From a virus, in the IMG/VR virus record IMGVR_UViG_3300048927_000329, positions 1 through 43,322 of that record: DNA of 43,322 bases; one strand, given 5' to 3'. Positions 30,026 through 39,221 of the stretch are shown here, piece after piece. The notes beneath the pieces were generated by a model, which saw only the letters and a program-made list of their open reading frames with translations, was not told the DNA's origin and made no database searches. The translations under genes and the position numbers were made by a program. Within the stretch, counting starts at the first letter, position 1, and each line of letters opens with the position of its first letter.

Positions 30026-30961
30026 ATGGCAAAATCGATTCGAAAGACCCTGCTGCTGGCAAAGACCCAGCTGACAGCGGGCACTGACCCCGTTCCGACG
30101 GGACCTCTGAACGCCATTCTTCTGCGCAACGTGACGGCAACGCCCTTGTCGGCCGAGTTCGTGGAACGTGCCCTGTTGCGGCCTTACATGGGCAATTCGG
30201 GTCAGATCGCGACGACGCAGTACGCGCAGATCGAGGGCGAGGTTGAACTTGCTGGCTCCGGTACGGCGGGTAAGGCGCCGGCCTGGGGGCCTCTGCTGCG
30301 TGGCTGCGGGTTTGCCGAGACGGTCACGGCCGGAACGGATACGCGCTATGCGCCCGTTTCGGACAACTTCGAGCGCTTGACGCTCTACTACTACCTCGAC
30401 GGCTTGCTCCACAAGATTCTGGACGCGCGCGGCACGGTTTCCTTCGACCTGACGGCTAAAGGCATCCCGTTCATGCGCTTCCGATTCATGGGCGCCTATC
30501 AAGCAATCACCGACGGCGCGAACCCGACGACGGTCGACTACACGGCGTTCCAGATTCCGAAGGGCGTCAACAAGCAGAACACACCGTCCTGGTCGCTGGG
30601 CGCCTATTCGGGCTGCCTCCAATCCCTCAATTTCGACATTGCGAACCAGCTGGTGTGGCGCGCGCTGATCGGCTGCGAAGGTGCGGAAATCACCGACCGG
30701 CAGCCCACGGGCAAGATCGCGCTTGAGCTGCCCTCGATTGCTCAGCTGAACTGGCCGACGATGGTTCTCTCTGGCGCCGGTAATCCGGTTTCCATCATTC
30801 ACGGCACCGTGGCGGGAAACATCATCGAGATCAAGGCGCCTTCTGCGCAGCTGACCAATCCCACGTACTCCGAGCAGGACAACGTGGCGATGCTTGAACT
30901 CGACATGAACGTCAACCCTGGCGCCGCCGGCAACGACGAATTGCAGATCATCGTTCGCTGA
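30026..30961 (+). CDS. major tail tube protein
   Basis: The 311-residue, beta-rich protein begins MAKSIRKTLLLAKTQLTAGT and contains VTATPLSAEFVERALLRPYM and LRGCGFAETV. This pattern is typical of long tail-tube proteins of lambda-like phages (gpV equivalent), whose stacked hexamers form the tail tube. It lies upstream of the G/GT chaperones that assist its assembly. A terminator-like hairpin follows, allowing high expression. Confidence 0.85.
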   Translation: MAKSIRKTLLLAKTQLTAGTDPVPTGPLNAILLRNVTATPLSAEFVERALLRPYMGNSGQIATTQYAQIEGEVELAGSGTAGKAPAWGPLLRGCGFAETVTAGTDTRYAPVSDNFERLTLYYYLDGLLHKILDARGTVSFDLTAKGIPFMRFRFMGAYQAITDGANPTTVDYTAFQIPKGVNKQNTPSWSLGAYSGCLQSLNFDIANQLVWRALIGCEGAEITDRQPTGKIALELPSIAQLNWPTMVLSGAGNPVSIIHGTVAGNIIEIKAPSAQLTNPTYSEQDNVAMLELDMNVNPGAAGNDELQIIVR

Positions 30962-30997
30962 GCCTCACAAGCTCCAGTCCATCGCATTCGAACTTCT

Positions 30998-31018
30998 ATG
31001 CCCGGTATAGCCGGGCAT
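30998..31018 (+). terminator. terminator-like hairpin after the tail tube gene
   Basis: ATGCCCGG (30998-31005) pairs with CCGGGCAT (31011-31018) over a 5-nt loop, followed by TTTGCATTCTGGGAG, which contains the next ribosome binding site. The T run is short, so it probably reduces rather than stops expression of downstream tail genes. Confidence 0.65.
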
Positions 31019-31040
31019 TTTGCATTCTGGGAGAAAGAAC

Positions 31041-31451
31041 ATGTCATTCGTAGCAACCAAGCGGGCGCTTGCGGCTTGCCCGATCAAGATCCAGGTCCAC
31101 GGCGAAAATGGCGAACCCGTCACTATCGAGTTTGTGGCTCAGTACAAGCGCCATTCGCTGGACCAGGTCGCCGACCTTCAGGACTCATTGACCAATTCGG
31201 TCAACGAGCGCCTGGGCCGTCCCCCTGTCGCGCGCACGAAGCCCGTCCCGCAATGGCCGTACTCGACCGACGTTGAGTTCATCAAGGACAAGATGACTGG
31301 CTGGCTCGGCACGCGTGACAGCCAGGGTGAATCCATTCCTTTCACCGCGAAAGCGCTGGGTCAGGTCATCAGCGACTGGCCCGAATTGGTGCTGCCGTTG
31401 TTCAACGGGTTCTTTGAGGCCCACCAGCAGGTCCGGGAAAAAAACTCGTAG
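31041..31451 (+). CDS. tail assembly chaperone gpG-like
   Basis: The 136-residue protein is close to lambda gpG (140) in size and lies between tail tube and tape measure. Its last codons are GAA AAA AAC TCG TAG, containing a slippery heptamer that gives a longer G-T product. These chaperones coat the tape measure protein and recruit tail tube subunits. GGGAG lies about 7-8 nt upstream of the ATG. The chaperone role is from position and the frameshift signal. Confidence 0.85.
   Translation: MSFVATKRALAACPIKIQVHGENGEPVTIEFVAQYKRHSLDQVADLQDSLTNSVNERLGRPPVARTKPVPQWPYSTDVEFIKDKMTGWLGTRDSQGESIPFTAKALGQVISDWPELVLPLFNGFFEAHQQVREKNS
31439..31445 (+). promoter_or_regulatory. programmed -1 frameshift site A AAA AAC
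   Basis: In the G frame the heptamer reads A AAA AAC (codons GAA at 31437, AAA at 31440, AAC at 31443), the canonical X XXY YYZ signal, six bases before the G stop. A -1 slip continues in the frame of the next reading frame at CTC 31445. lambda uses G GGA AAG at the same place. Confidence 0.85.
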
Positions 31452-31834
31452 CGGCCGCCCGCCATTGGGCCATGGGCGGGAAGGCTGAGCAGGAGGCCGG
31501 CGCATTCGAGCCGGACGAAGTTGTGCGGGAAGCTCTGGCGCTGATCGGCGCACCGGCCGAAATCATGGAGAGGGCGCGCGCCAGGGAACCCGAGACGCAT
31601 TTCGAAGTGTTCGACGACAACTGGCCAATCCTGGAAGTGTTCCTCCAACTGGCGACATGCTGGTCTTGGCTTGTCCCCCCGATGGGTCCGCCCATTCGCG
31701 CGGGAATTCCGGCCACAGAGATTCAGGCCACGATCCAGATGCTATTGCCCTCAACCGCTGATCACCGCCAGGCGTTCAGAGATCTCCGGGCGATGGAAAG
31801 CGCAGCGCTGGACGTATTCATAGCTGCGCAATAG
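31445..31834 (+). CDS. T domain of the gpGT tail chaperone (made by -1 frameshift)
   Basis: This frame stays open from the slip point to 31834 and adds 129 residues, giving a G-T protein of about 264. The segment runs through MGGKAEQEAGAFEPDE to DVFIAAQ. The ATG at 31472 has no ribosome binding site, so independent translation is unlikely. In lambda the T domain binds tail tube protein. The reading frame lies immediately before the tape measure gene, as expected. Confidence 0.8.
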   Translation, partial: LVAAARHWAMGGKAEQEAGAFEPDEVVREALALIGAPAEIMERARAREPETHFEVFDDNWPILEVFLQLATCWSWLVPPMGPPIRAGIPATEIQATIQMLLPSTADHRQAFRDLRAMESAALDVFIAAQ

Positions 31835-31857
31835 CGCACGGCAGTGGGCGGGAAAAA

Positions 31858-34818
31858 ATGACAGACAAGAACCTCGGCGTAACCCTTACCGCCAACGAGG
31901 CGGACCTGACACGCGGGTTCGGTGCTGGCGAAGCGGCCAGTGCGCAGTTCGCCACCTCGACCGAAGCTTCGATGGGGCGCGCCGCCGCCGCCACGGCGAA
32001 GATGGGGGCTGCGGCGGGGCAGATGACGCAGTCCGTCAACGCAACCGCCACGGGCGGCCGAGCGTTCACGGAGACGTCCGATCGATTTGTGCAGGCGCTG
32101 GAACGGCAGGTGCTTGCCATCGGCAAAACGCGCTCGGAATTGCTGGAGTTGCAAGCGGCGGAGTTGGGTGTGGGGAGCCGCGCCGCACCATTAATCGCAC
32201 GCCTGCGCGAGCAAGAGGTGGCTATGGGGGCGGCGGGCCGCTCCTTCGACAAGTACGGGAACTCGGCGGCGCAGACGGCGGCAGCTATGCGCGGTGTGCC
32301 GGCTCAGCTGACTGACGTCGTTGTGTCCCTCCAAGCCGGTCAGCAGCCGATGACGGTGTTACTTCAGCAGGGCGGGCAGCTGAAAGATATGTTCGGCGGC
32401 ATCGTCCCGGCCGCGCGCGCCTTGGGTAGCACATTGTTGGGGCTGATCAGCCCTTACACGCTGGTTGCCGGCGCGGCGGTCGCGTTCGGCATAGCGGCCT
32501 ATCAGGGGAATGAAGAAGCCAAGCAGCTGAATCGGACGATTCAACTGACGGGGAATTACGCCGGCGTGACTGCGGACAAGATCCGCAGCATGGCAGTAGC
32601 CGCCGCTGGGGATGGTGGGAGTCGCCGGCAGGCGCAGCAGGCGGTCGAGGCACTGGTTGCAACAGGGCAGATCTCGGGCGACACCGTCCAGAAGATGAGC
32701 GCCACGATGGTGGCGTTCCAGAAGGTGTCGGGCACGGCCATGGACGAACTGTCCAAGGACTTCGCCAAGATGCCCGAAGGCGTCACGAAATGGGCGGAAG
32801 AGCACAACCGCTCGCTCAACTTCATGACGCTGGCGCAGTGGGATTACATCCGCACGCTGGAGGAAAGCGGTAACCGCGAAGCGGCCATGCGCGAGACGTC
32901 GCAGGCGCTGCACGACTATCTGGGAACCGAAGCGCCTCAGAAGCTGGGCCTACTTGAACGCGCCTGGCGGGACGTCAAGGGCGCCGTCGATGGCGCCTGG
33001 GAATCGATGAAGCGGGTTGGGCAAGAGCAAGACCCGCTCACGGCGCGCATCAATACGCTGCGCGAAAACATCGCGCGGATGAGGGCGCGCGACAACGGGC
33101 CGGCGGGTTTGAACGATGCCGGCCGGACCAGGGTCGCGAATGCCGAGGGCGCGCTGCGTGATGCCGAAGACCAAAAGGCCCTGGAGGAAGCCGCAGCGCT
33201 GGTCAAAGGCGTGAATGCCGCCGCGAATGCGGCATCAATCGATGCCGCCAAGCGCTTGGATGGTCTTGACCGAGAGACGAACAAGGTAAAGCAGCTCAAT
33301 TTTGCCTTGGCGGAGAATCTGCGGTTCGAGAACGCCATCCGTGCGGTCAAGCCGGGCGACGAGCGGATTACCCCGGAAGCGATCAAGGCCCGTGAGGCGG
33401 CGACGCGCAAGAAGTTCGAAGACAAGGACGCCAATAGCGCCGGCCAGAACGGGCTATCGGCGCAACTTGCGGCAATGCATGCCCAGGCGCGCTTGCGCGA
33501 GGAAGCCTTACGCGCTGAGACCTCGGCTCTCGAAGGTCAACGGGCGGCCGGCCTGCTGTCGGAAGAGGATTTCATCCGCCGGCGTGCCGCAGCCCAACGG
33601 GCGGCGCTTGCCGATGAACTGGCAATCGTTCGTCAGCAGGCGGATATCGCCGGCGGAAAGAAGCAGTTGGCCGAGCGGGAGCGATATCTCGGCCGAGTGC
33701 AGGAACTGGAGGCGCAGATTGCGCGGTCGCAGCAGCAGGAAGCGACCGATATTGAAAAGTACCAGACCAAGATCCGCGGGGCCTTGCGCGCTACCCAGTT
33801 GGACATTGCCAACTACCGCGAGACGCGTGACCTGCAGGTTAGCCGGCAGATTAATGCGCTGACGTTGGGCAGCAACGATCGCGCGCTGGCTGACTCAATC
33901 AACCAGGCGCAGGACAGATTTCGGCGCATCCGGGACGGCTTCACGGACAAGATGCTTCGCGAGGGCGGAGCGGGCGCGCTGGATTCCGAGCAATACCGTC
34001 AGGGCATCGCGCAGATCGACGCGGCGATGCAGACGCAGGTACAGCGCGAACGCGAGTACATGCAGCAGCGCGTGGCGTTGCAGGGCGACTGGAAGAACGG
34101 TGCGCTGCTCGCGGTGAATGAATGGCTGGATGGATCGGCCAACTTGATGGCGCAGTCGCAACAGGTGTTCTCGTCCGTCTTTACGGGCATGGAGAACGCA
34201 ATTGCGTCGTTCGTTACCACCGGGAAGGCCAATTTCGCCGACTTCACGAAGAGCGTTCTGTCCGACATGGCGAAGATTGCCGCGCGGCAGGCGTTCATGG
34301 GGATCGTTGGCAGCGTCGTGAGTTCGCTTGGGGCAGGCGCTGCCAAGGCGGGTACTGCGAGCATGAGCCAAGTTGCCGTTGGGAACACCGACGGCATGTC
34401 GGGGTGGTCCACCACGGTTAAGAACGCAAAAGGCAACGTTTACACGTCGCCCAGCTTGTCCGCGTTCTCGAATGGCATCTATGACAAACCACAGGTCTTC
34501 GCCTTCGCGAAGGGCGCAGGCGTCTTTGGTGAGGCAGGGCCTGAGGCGATTTTGCCGCTGAAGCGTGCGCCGGATGGAAGTCTGGGTGTTCGCGCGCATA
34601 TCCCCAATGCTGGAAGCGGCGGTGCTGTCGCAGCGAGCGGGCCGGTGCAAGTGTCCATCTACGTTCAAAACGGGCAAGAAACCCGGTCAGAGTCCACGCC
34701 AGGCTGGGAGCAGTTCGGCAAGGAAATTGGCGAGTTTGTCGACAGCCGCGTTAACCGCCTTCTGAACCTTTCCTACAAGCCGGGCGGAGCGGGCTGGAAC
34801 GCACGCAACAACAGGTAA
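31858..34818 (+). CDS. tail tape measure protein (lambda gpH family)
   Basis: The 986-residue protein sets tail length. A helical N-terminus carries RGVPAQLTDVVVSLQAGQQP (about 143-162) and LLQQGGQLKDMFGGIVPA, hallmarks of the gpH family. A hydrophobic part follows (about 187-218). Long coiled-coil segments fill the middle. The C-terminus holds FTGMENAIASFVTTGKANFA and GEAGPEAILPLKR, also typical of the family. GTGGGCGGG lies upstream of the ATG. Confidence 0.95.
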   Translation: MTDKNLGVTLTANEADLTRGFGAGEAASAQFATSTEASMGRAAAATAKMGAAAGQMTQSVNATATGGRAFTETSDRFVQALERQVLAIGKTRSELLELQAAELGVGSRAAPLIARLREQEVAMGAAGRSFDKYGNSAAQTAAAMRGVPAQLTDVVVSLQAGQQPMTVLLQQGGQLKDMFGGIVPAARALGSTLLGLISPYTLVAGAAVAFGIAAYQGNEEAKQLNRTIQLTGNYAGVTADKIRSMAVAAAGDGGSRRQAQQAVEALVATGQISGDTVQKMSATMVAFQKVSGTAMDELSKDFAKMPEGVTKWAEEHNRSLNFMTLAQWDYIRTLEESGNREAAMRETSQALHDYLGTEAPQKLGLLERAWRDVKGAVDGAWESMKRVGQEQDPLTARINTLRENIARMRARDNGPAGLNDAGRTRVANAEGALRDAEDQKALEEAAALVKGVNAAANAASIDAAKRLDGLDRETNKVKQLNFALAENLRFENAIRAVKPGDERITPEAIKAREAATRKKFEDKDANSAGQNGLSAQLAAMHAQARLREEALRAETSALEGQRAAGLLSEEDFIRRRAAAQRAALADELAIVRQQADIAGGKKQLAERERYLGRVQELEAQIARSQQQEATDIEKYQTKIRGALRATQLDIANYRETRDLQVSRQINALTLGSNDRALADSINQAQDRFRRIRDGFTDKMLREGGAGALDSEQYRQGIAQIDAAMQTQVQREREYMQQRVALQGDWKNGALLAVNEWLDGSANLMAQSQQVFSSVFTGMENAIASFVTTGKANFADFTKSVLSDMAKIAARQAFMGIVGSVVSSLGAGAAKAGTASMSQVAVGNTDGMSGWSTTVKNAKGNVYTSPSLSAFSNGIYDKPQVFAFAKGAGVFGEAGPEAILPLKRAPDGSLGVRAHIPNAGSGGAVAASGPVQVSIYVQNGQETRSESTPGWEQFGKEIGEFVDSRVNRLLNLSYKPGGAGWNARNNR

Positions 34819-34823
34819 TAGCA

Positions 34824-35162
34824 ATGGAAATTTTCAGTTGGAGCCCTCGGAGAAATCCGCAGGGCAGCGTGAGCTTTCGCGCGCTGAAAGCGCAATTCGG
34901 CGACGGCTACAGCCAGGTGGCTCAAGACGGAATCAATTCACGAAGCGAGTCGTGGCCATTGGAGTTCTTCGGAACGGAATCGGAAACGGCACCCATAAAA
35001 GCCTTTCTTGATCGTCACGGCGCCTGGAAAGGCTTTCTGTGGACGCCGCCCCTCGGGCAGCAATCGGTGTTTCTGATGGACGGAGACGGCTATCAGTTGG
35101 TGCCCCTCGGGGGCGGCTGGTTCACGTTGTCCGTCACGTTCAAGCAAAAACCCATTCCCTGA
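34824..35162 (+). CDS. minor tail protein M
   Basis: The 112-residue protein matches the lambda gpM family in length (109) and pattern: FSWSPRRNPQGSVSFRALKA, AQFGDGYSQVAQDG and the strand GGGWFTLSVTFKQKP at the end. It joins the tail tip complex above J. In lambda the L gene follows directly; here a fibre module comes between. Confidence 0.92.
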   Translation: MEIFSWSPRRNPQGSVSFRALKAQFGDGYSQVAQDGINSRSESWPLEFFGTESETAPIKAFLDRHGAWKGFLWTPPLGQQSVFLMDGDGYQLVPLGGGWFTLSVTFKQKPIP

Positions 35163-35167
35163 AAACT

Positions 35168-37270
35168 ATGCCGACACTTGAAATTATCAACGTGGGCCAG
35201 GCGCCCAATGACAAGAAGGGCGACCCGCTGCGCAATGCGATGCAGAAGGTCGTGCTGAATTTCACCGCGCTCAACGAGGCGATTCAGGGCGTTCTCGATG
35301 GAAAGGGGAAACCGAACGGGTACGCATCGCTTGGCGTCGACGGGCGGCTGCTTGCAGCGCAAGCGCCGATTGTGTATGCGCCCGCCCTGCCCACGTCCGC
35401 GCATGATCTGAACGACTACATTGCGCCCGGTGTTTGGTATCAAACCACTATCGCTGGCGCGACGGCGGGCGCGAACTATCCCACGGTGAACGTGGGTTTC
35501 CTTGAAGTTGCTGGGACCGGCACCCCGGTTTTGCAGGTTTACACGACGCGCACCGCAACACTCGCGGCCATGCAGCGGTTTTGGCGTATCCGCATGAGCG
35601 CCACGTCGTGGTCTGTGTGGAAGGAGGTGGCCGATACGTCTTCTGTTGTGTCCTACGTCGGCGGCATGGCTGCGGCCCAGGACTTGAACAACTACACGAC
35701 CCGCGGCCTCTGGGCTATCGGGTCGTCAGCCACCGCTGCAGGCGGGACCAATTTTCCGATTGGCCATTCCGGATTTCTCCTCGTACTTTCCAGCGTTCAC
35801 CAAGGGGCGGCGACGACCGGTGTCTTTCAGACCTACTACGCGGCAAATAGCAATCGCGTTTTTACCCGTGCACTGATTTCGAATGCTTGGACGGCCTGGA
35901 CGGAGAGCATCGGCGCCAACCTGCTCGGGGTGGCCAGCGGCGTCGCGCAACTGGGCACCGATAGTCGTCTTCTGCCCGCACAGGCACCGATTCTCTACTC
36001 GACAGCTATTGCCGGAAGCACTGATGCTAACGCGATGATCGTGCCGGGCGTTTACTACGTGAACTCGGACGCGGCGGCGACGCCGGAATTGAACTGGCCG
36101 GAGCGAATAGCCGGGCAGCTGACCGTGGAAATGGCGATCACCGGGAATTCCCAGGTGACGCAGGTTTACACCACGCGCAATGGCACGGGCGGCGCGAGCC
36201 GCACCTATAAGCGTGTCCGCTTCGGCACTGGCGGCGGCACCTGGGGGACGTGGCAGCAGGTGGCGCGCTATGACGACGCCATGACTCACACGTACCTGAC
36301 GGCGGCTACCGACGCGAACACGCTCACGGCTGACAATGTGTTCTATACCTGGCGGAGCGGTGTTGTGGTGACGGGCGGCAGCAACTGGGCGCCCGTGGGC
36401 ACCAACATTTCTGGCGGTAACTTGGAGGTACGGTGGACGGCGTCTGACATGATCATCCAGACGGCGACTTTCTTGGTGGCTGGCAGCAAGCCGCGTATTT
36501 ACCAGCGATTCGGATCGGGCACCACCTGGCAGGCCTGGAGGATCCTGGGGCCGGTGTCGAACGCGGCCTGGCTGCCGACTGCGGACGCCGGCGATGTGTA
36601 CGTTGACGGCCTGGGCTGGCACGCCTGGAACGGCACGGCCTACGCGCTCACGTCCCTGGCCACCATCTTGCCTACGGCCGCCCACGATCTGAACTCCTAC
36701 GTAACGCCCGGCTCCTACCGCCAAACGACGAACGCTGGCGCTACGGCTGGCTCCAACTATCCGTCGCCTTTCGGTGGGTACATGGAGGTCGTGCAGGGCG
36801 CGCCAGGCAACTGCAAGCAGGAATACACGATCTCGTCCGCGTCCAACGTGGGCCTGGCGGCCGGTCCTCGCAAGTTCTGGCGTATGCAGACCGCAGCCGG
36901 AACATGGTCTCCGTGGCAAGAAGTGTTGACGGTTGCGATGGGCATGACCCAACAGACTATCGCTCGGGTTACTACTCTTGAAGGGCAGATGTTTGGTCGG
37001 GGGCAGAGCTGGGTAGATATGAGCGGGCAACGCGGCGGTAGTACGAACTACACGAACAGCACGGGCAGGCCGATCATTGTTTCTCTAACTGGCATAACCG
37101 GAGCCGACGCTCTGCTGCTCGGTCGTATTAATGGAATTTTGATGGGGCGAAGTTTCATTCCTGGGAGCATTGGCGGCGAAATTGGCTTGACTTTTATGGT
37201 CCCTCCTGGCGACACCTATCGCGCAGAGTGGGGTGGGCTTACCTCAATCTTCTGGGCGGAGTACCGGTGA
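35168..37270 (+). CDS. tail fibre protein with five knob-like repeats
   Basis: The 700-residue protein starts MPTLEIINVGQAPNDKKGDP, a usual N-terminal attachment segment of such fibres. Five repeats of about 75 residues with the pyocin/fibre knob signature follow at about 79-154, 170-247, 284-365, 380-458 and 506-585. Each begins (H)DLNxY..PG.(W/Y) and ends W..WxxV. A linker LGVDGRLLAAQAP (55-67) recurs as LGTDSRLLPAQAP (262-274). The C-terminal part (about 610-700) is different, probably the receptor tip. The ATG at 35168 is 5 bp after the M stop. It is inserted between M and L. Confidence 0.85.
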   Translation: MPTLEIINVGQAPNDKKGDPLRNAMQKVVLNFTALNEAIQGVLDGKGKPNGYASLGVDGRLLAAQAPIVYAPALPTSAHDLNDYIAPGVWYQTTIAGATAGANYPTVNVGFLEVAGTGTPVLQVYTTRTATLAAMQRFWRIRMSATSWSVWKEVADTSSVVSYVGGMAAAQDLNNYTTRGLWAIGSSATAAGGTNFPIGHSGFLLVLSSVHQGAATTGVFQTYYAANSNRVFTRALISNAWTAWTESIGANLLGVASGVAQLGTDSRLLPAQAPILYSTAIAGSTDANAMIVPGVYYVNSDAAATPELNWPERIAGQLTVEMAITGNSQVTQVYTTRNGTGGASRTYKRVRFGTGGGTWGTWQQVARYDDAMTHTYLTAATDANTLTADNVFYTWRSGVVVTGGSNWAPVGTNISGGNLEVRWTASDMIIQTATFLVAGSKPRIYQRFGSGTTWQAWRILGPVSNAAWLPTADAGDVYVDGLGWHAWNGTAYALTSLATILPTAAHDLNSYVTPGSYRQTTNAGATAGSNYPSPFGGYMEVVQGAPGNCKQEYTISSASNVGLAAGPRKFWRMQTAAGTWSPWQEVLTVAMGMTQQTIARVTTLEGQMFGRGQSWVDMSGQRGGSTNYTNSTGRPIIVSLTGITGADALLLGRINGILMGRSFIPGSIGGEIGLTFMVPPGDTYRAEWGGLTSIFWAEYR

Positions 37271-37701
37271 TGAAGCACTTCAAAGACGTGGCGACAGGCC
37301 AATACTGGTCGTTGGAAGACGACGTAACTTCATCTTCGGTCGAGGCCGGCATTCTTTTCTTCGATTCGGCGGGCGAGCAGCTGTTCAATGTGCCGCGCAC
37401 TCTGCTACCTGTTGACGAACTGCCTGTAAGCCCAGAACTACCGCTCGTCCCGCAGGTCGTCAGCCGCTTCCAGGGCCGTGAAGCGATGTGGCAAACGCCG
37501 CACGGCGATGCCAGCCTGTTCGAAGCTGCGGAAGCCATTATCAACGGCCCCGACACGCCGGCAACTTACAGGCGAGCATGGGCGGACCTTCAAGAGTTCC
37601 GGCGCGATAGCGAAATGCTGACCGCGGTCGCTACGGCCTTGGGGCTTTCCAGCGCCGACTTGGACGCGATTTTCATTCTTGCCGGTGGCATCAAGGCTTA
37701 G
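37270..37701 (+). CDS. putative tail fibre assembly/chaperone protein
   Basis: The 143-residue protein starts MKHFKDVATGQYWSLEDDV and ends in an ATYRRAWADLQEFRRDSEML helix. It is encoded directly after the fibre gene, with overlap TGATG at 37268. Small proteins in this place are usually fibre assembly chaperones or caps. The W/F-rich N-terminal strand could also bind the fibre tip. The call is from context. Confidence 0.6.
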   Translation: MKHFKDVATGQYWSLEDDVTSSSVEAGILFFDSAGEQLFNVPRTLLPVDELPVSPELPLVPQVVSRFQGREAMWQTPHGDASLFEAAEAIINGPDTPATYRRAWADLQEFRRDSEMLTAVATALGLSSADLDAIFILAGGIKA

Positions 37702-37710
37702 GAGGGTGGC

Positions 37711-38439
37711 ATGGGAATTTATGCAGACGTCCAAAAGCTGGAGGTCGGCGACCTAATAAGGCTCTTCGAGCTTGACGCTACAGGCATTGGCGGAGTTCTT
37801 CAGCGCTTTCACGGCTACACCCAGGTCGGCCCGATCTGGTGGAAAGGAAACCAATACGACCCCTGGGCGATCAAGGCCGAGGGGTTCGAACAGGTCGGGG
37901 AAGGGCAGCAGCCCACGCCGACCTTGTCGGTTGGAAACATCGGGCAGGATGCCGACGGCACGCCCCGGCCAGGCGTTATTTCGGCCTTGTGTGTGGCGCT
38001 AGATGACCTAGTGGGCGCACGGGTGGTGGTTCGGCAAACGCTCGGCAAGTATCTGGACGCGCGGAATTTTCCGGCAGGGAATGCGACAGCATCGCCCGAA
38101 GAGTACTTGCCGGACGAGGTGTGGATTGTCCAGCAGAAGACAGCCGAGACCGCCGAGGCGGTCGAGTTCGAACTGTCGAGTGCGCTCGACTTTAACGGGC
38201 AGATGTTGCCTTCGCGGCAGATCATCGCCGGCGTTTGCGGCTGGCTGACGAAAGGCGGCTACCGCGGCACCTATTGCGGCTACACCGGGTCTCGGATGTT
38301 CGACATCAACGGCAACCCGGTTTCAGATCCCGCGCTTGATCGTTGTTCGGGGTTGCTATCGGACTGCAAAAAGCGGTTTGGCGAATACGAAGTGATCAAC
38401 TTTGGCGGGTTCCCGTCGGCTGATCGCATCAGGGGATAA
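37711..38439 (+). CDS. minor tail protein L (Fe-S type)
   Basis: The 242-residue protein is of lambda gpL length (232) and family. Four conserved cysteines in the C-terminal part, C176, C189, C212 and C219, correspond to the iron-sulfur cluster ligands known from lambda gpL. GGYRGTYCGYTG and RCSGLLSDCKKRFG are typical. It forms part of the tail tip. GGAGG precedes the ATG. Confidence 0.92.
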   Translation: MGIYADVQKLEVGDLIRLFELDATGIGGVLQRFHGYTQVGPIWWKGNQYDPWAIKAEGFEQVGEGQQPTPTLSVGNIGQDADGTPRPGVISALCVALDDLVGARVVVRQTLGKYLDARNFPAGNATASPEEYLPDEVWIVQQKTAETAEAVEFELSSALDFNGQMLPSRQIIAGVCGWLTKGGYRGTYCGYTGSRMFDINGNPVSDPALDRCSGLLSDCKKRFGEYEVINFGGFPSADRIRG

Positions 38440-38441
38440 AC

Positions 38442-39221
38442 ATGCGCAAGAAGACTTTGGCCGCCATCCGGGCACACGCGGTGGCGGAGTACCCGCGCGA
38501 GTGTTGTGGCCTGGTGGTGGTGCGTGACCGCCGCGAGATATACCGGCCGTGCCGGAATATGGCGGCAGGCACGGGCCATTTCATCCTGGATCCGGAGGAC
38601 TACGCGGCGGCGGAAGAGGCGGGGCGCATTACGGCCCTTGTTCACTCCCATCCCGACATGCCGGCCGCGCCCAGCGAGGCGGACCGGGTTGCATGTGAGG
38701 CGTCGGCATTGCCCTGGTTCATTGTCGCGGTGGCTAAGGACGACGGCGGCGCGGTCGTGACTGGCGAAGTCGTGGGATTCGCGCCGGAAGGATATGTGGC
38801 CCCACTGCTTGGCCGGCCGTTTGCCCATGGTGTTCTTGACTGCTACAGCTTGGTGCGTGATTGGTACGCGCGTGAGCGCGGAATCGTGTTGCCGGATTTC
38901 CATCGGGAAGACGGCTGGTGGGAGGCTGGCAAGAGCAGCGACCTTTATATGGACCACTACGCGGAAGCTGGGTTTCGGCCTCTGGTCAATGGTGAGCAGA
39001 TCGGGCCGGGGGACGTGGTGCTTATGCAGATCCGATCGGAGCGCGCCAATCATGCGGGCGTGTTCATCGGTGCGCAGGCCTTGACAGAAGCCCCTGATCT
39101 TTTTCCCGTTCCGGACGGGATGCTCCAACACCTTTACGGGCGGGATTCCGAGCGCGTGGTTTACGGCGGCTATTGGCGGGAGGCGACGCGCCTGGTGTTG
39201 CGATATGAGGGCTTCGAATGA
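38442..39221 (+). CDS. tail assembly protein K: JAB (MPN) plus NlpC/P60 domains
   Basis: The 259-residue protein has an N-terminal JAMM domain with E20, the HSHPD box (68-72) and S78-x-x-D81. A C-terminal NlpC/P60 domain has catalytic C134 (GVLDCYSLV) and H204 (ANHAGVFIG). lambda gpK has both domains and helps complete the tail tip; the peptidase part could open peptidoglycan during DNA entry. The stop overlaps the I start. Confidence 0.93.
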   Translation: MRKKTLAAIRAHAVAEYPRECCGLVVVRDRREIYRPCRNMAAGTGHFILDPEDYAAAEEAGRITALVHSHPDMPAAPSEADRVACEASALPWFIVAVAKDDGGAVVTGEVVGFAPEGYVAPLLGRPFAHGVLDCYSLVRDWYARERGIVLPDFHREDGWWEAGKSSDLYMDHYAEAGFRPLVNGEQIGPGDVVLMQIRSERANHAGVFIGAQALTEAPDLFPVPDGMLQHLYGRDSERVVYGGYWREATRLVLRYEGFE

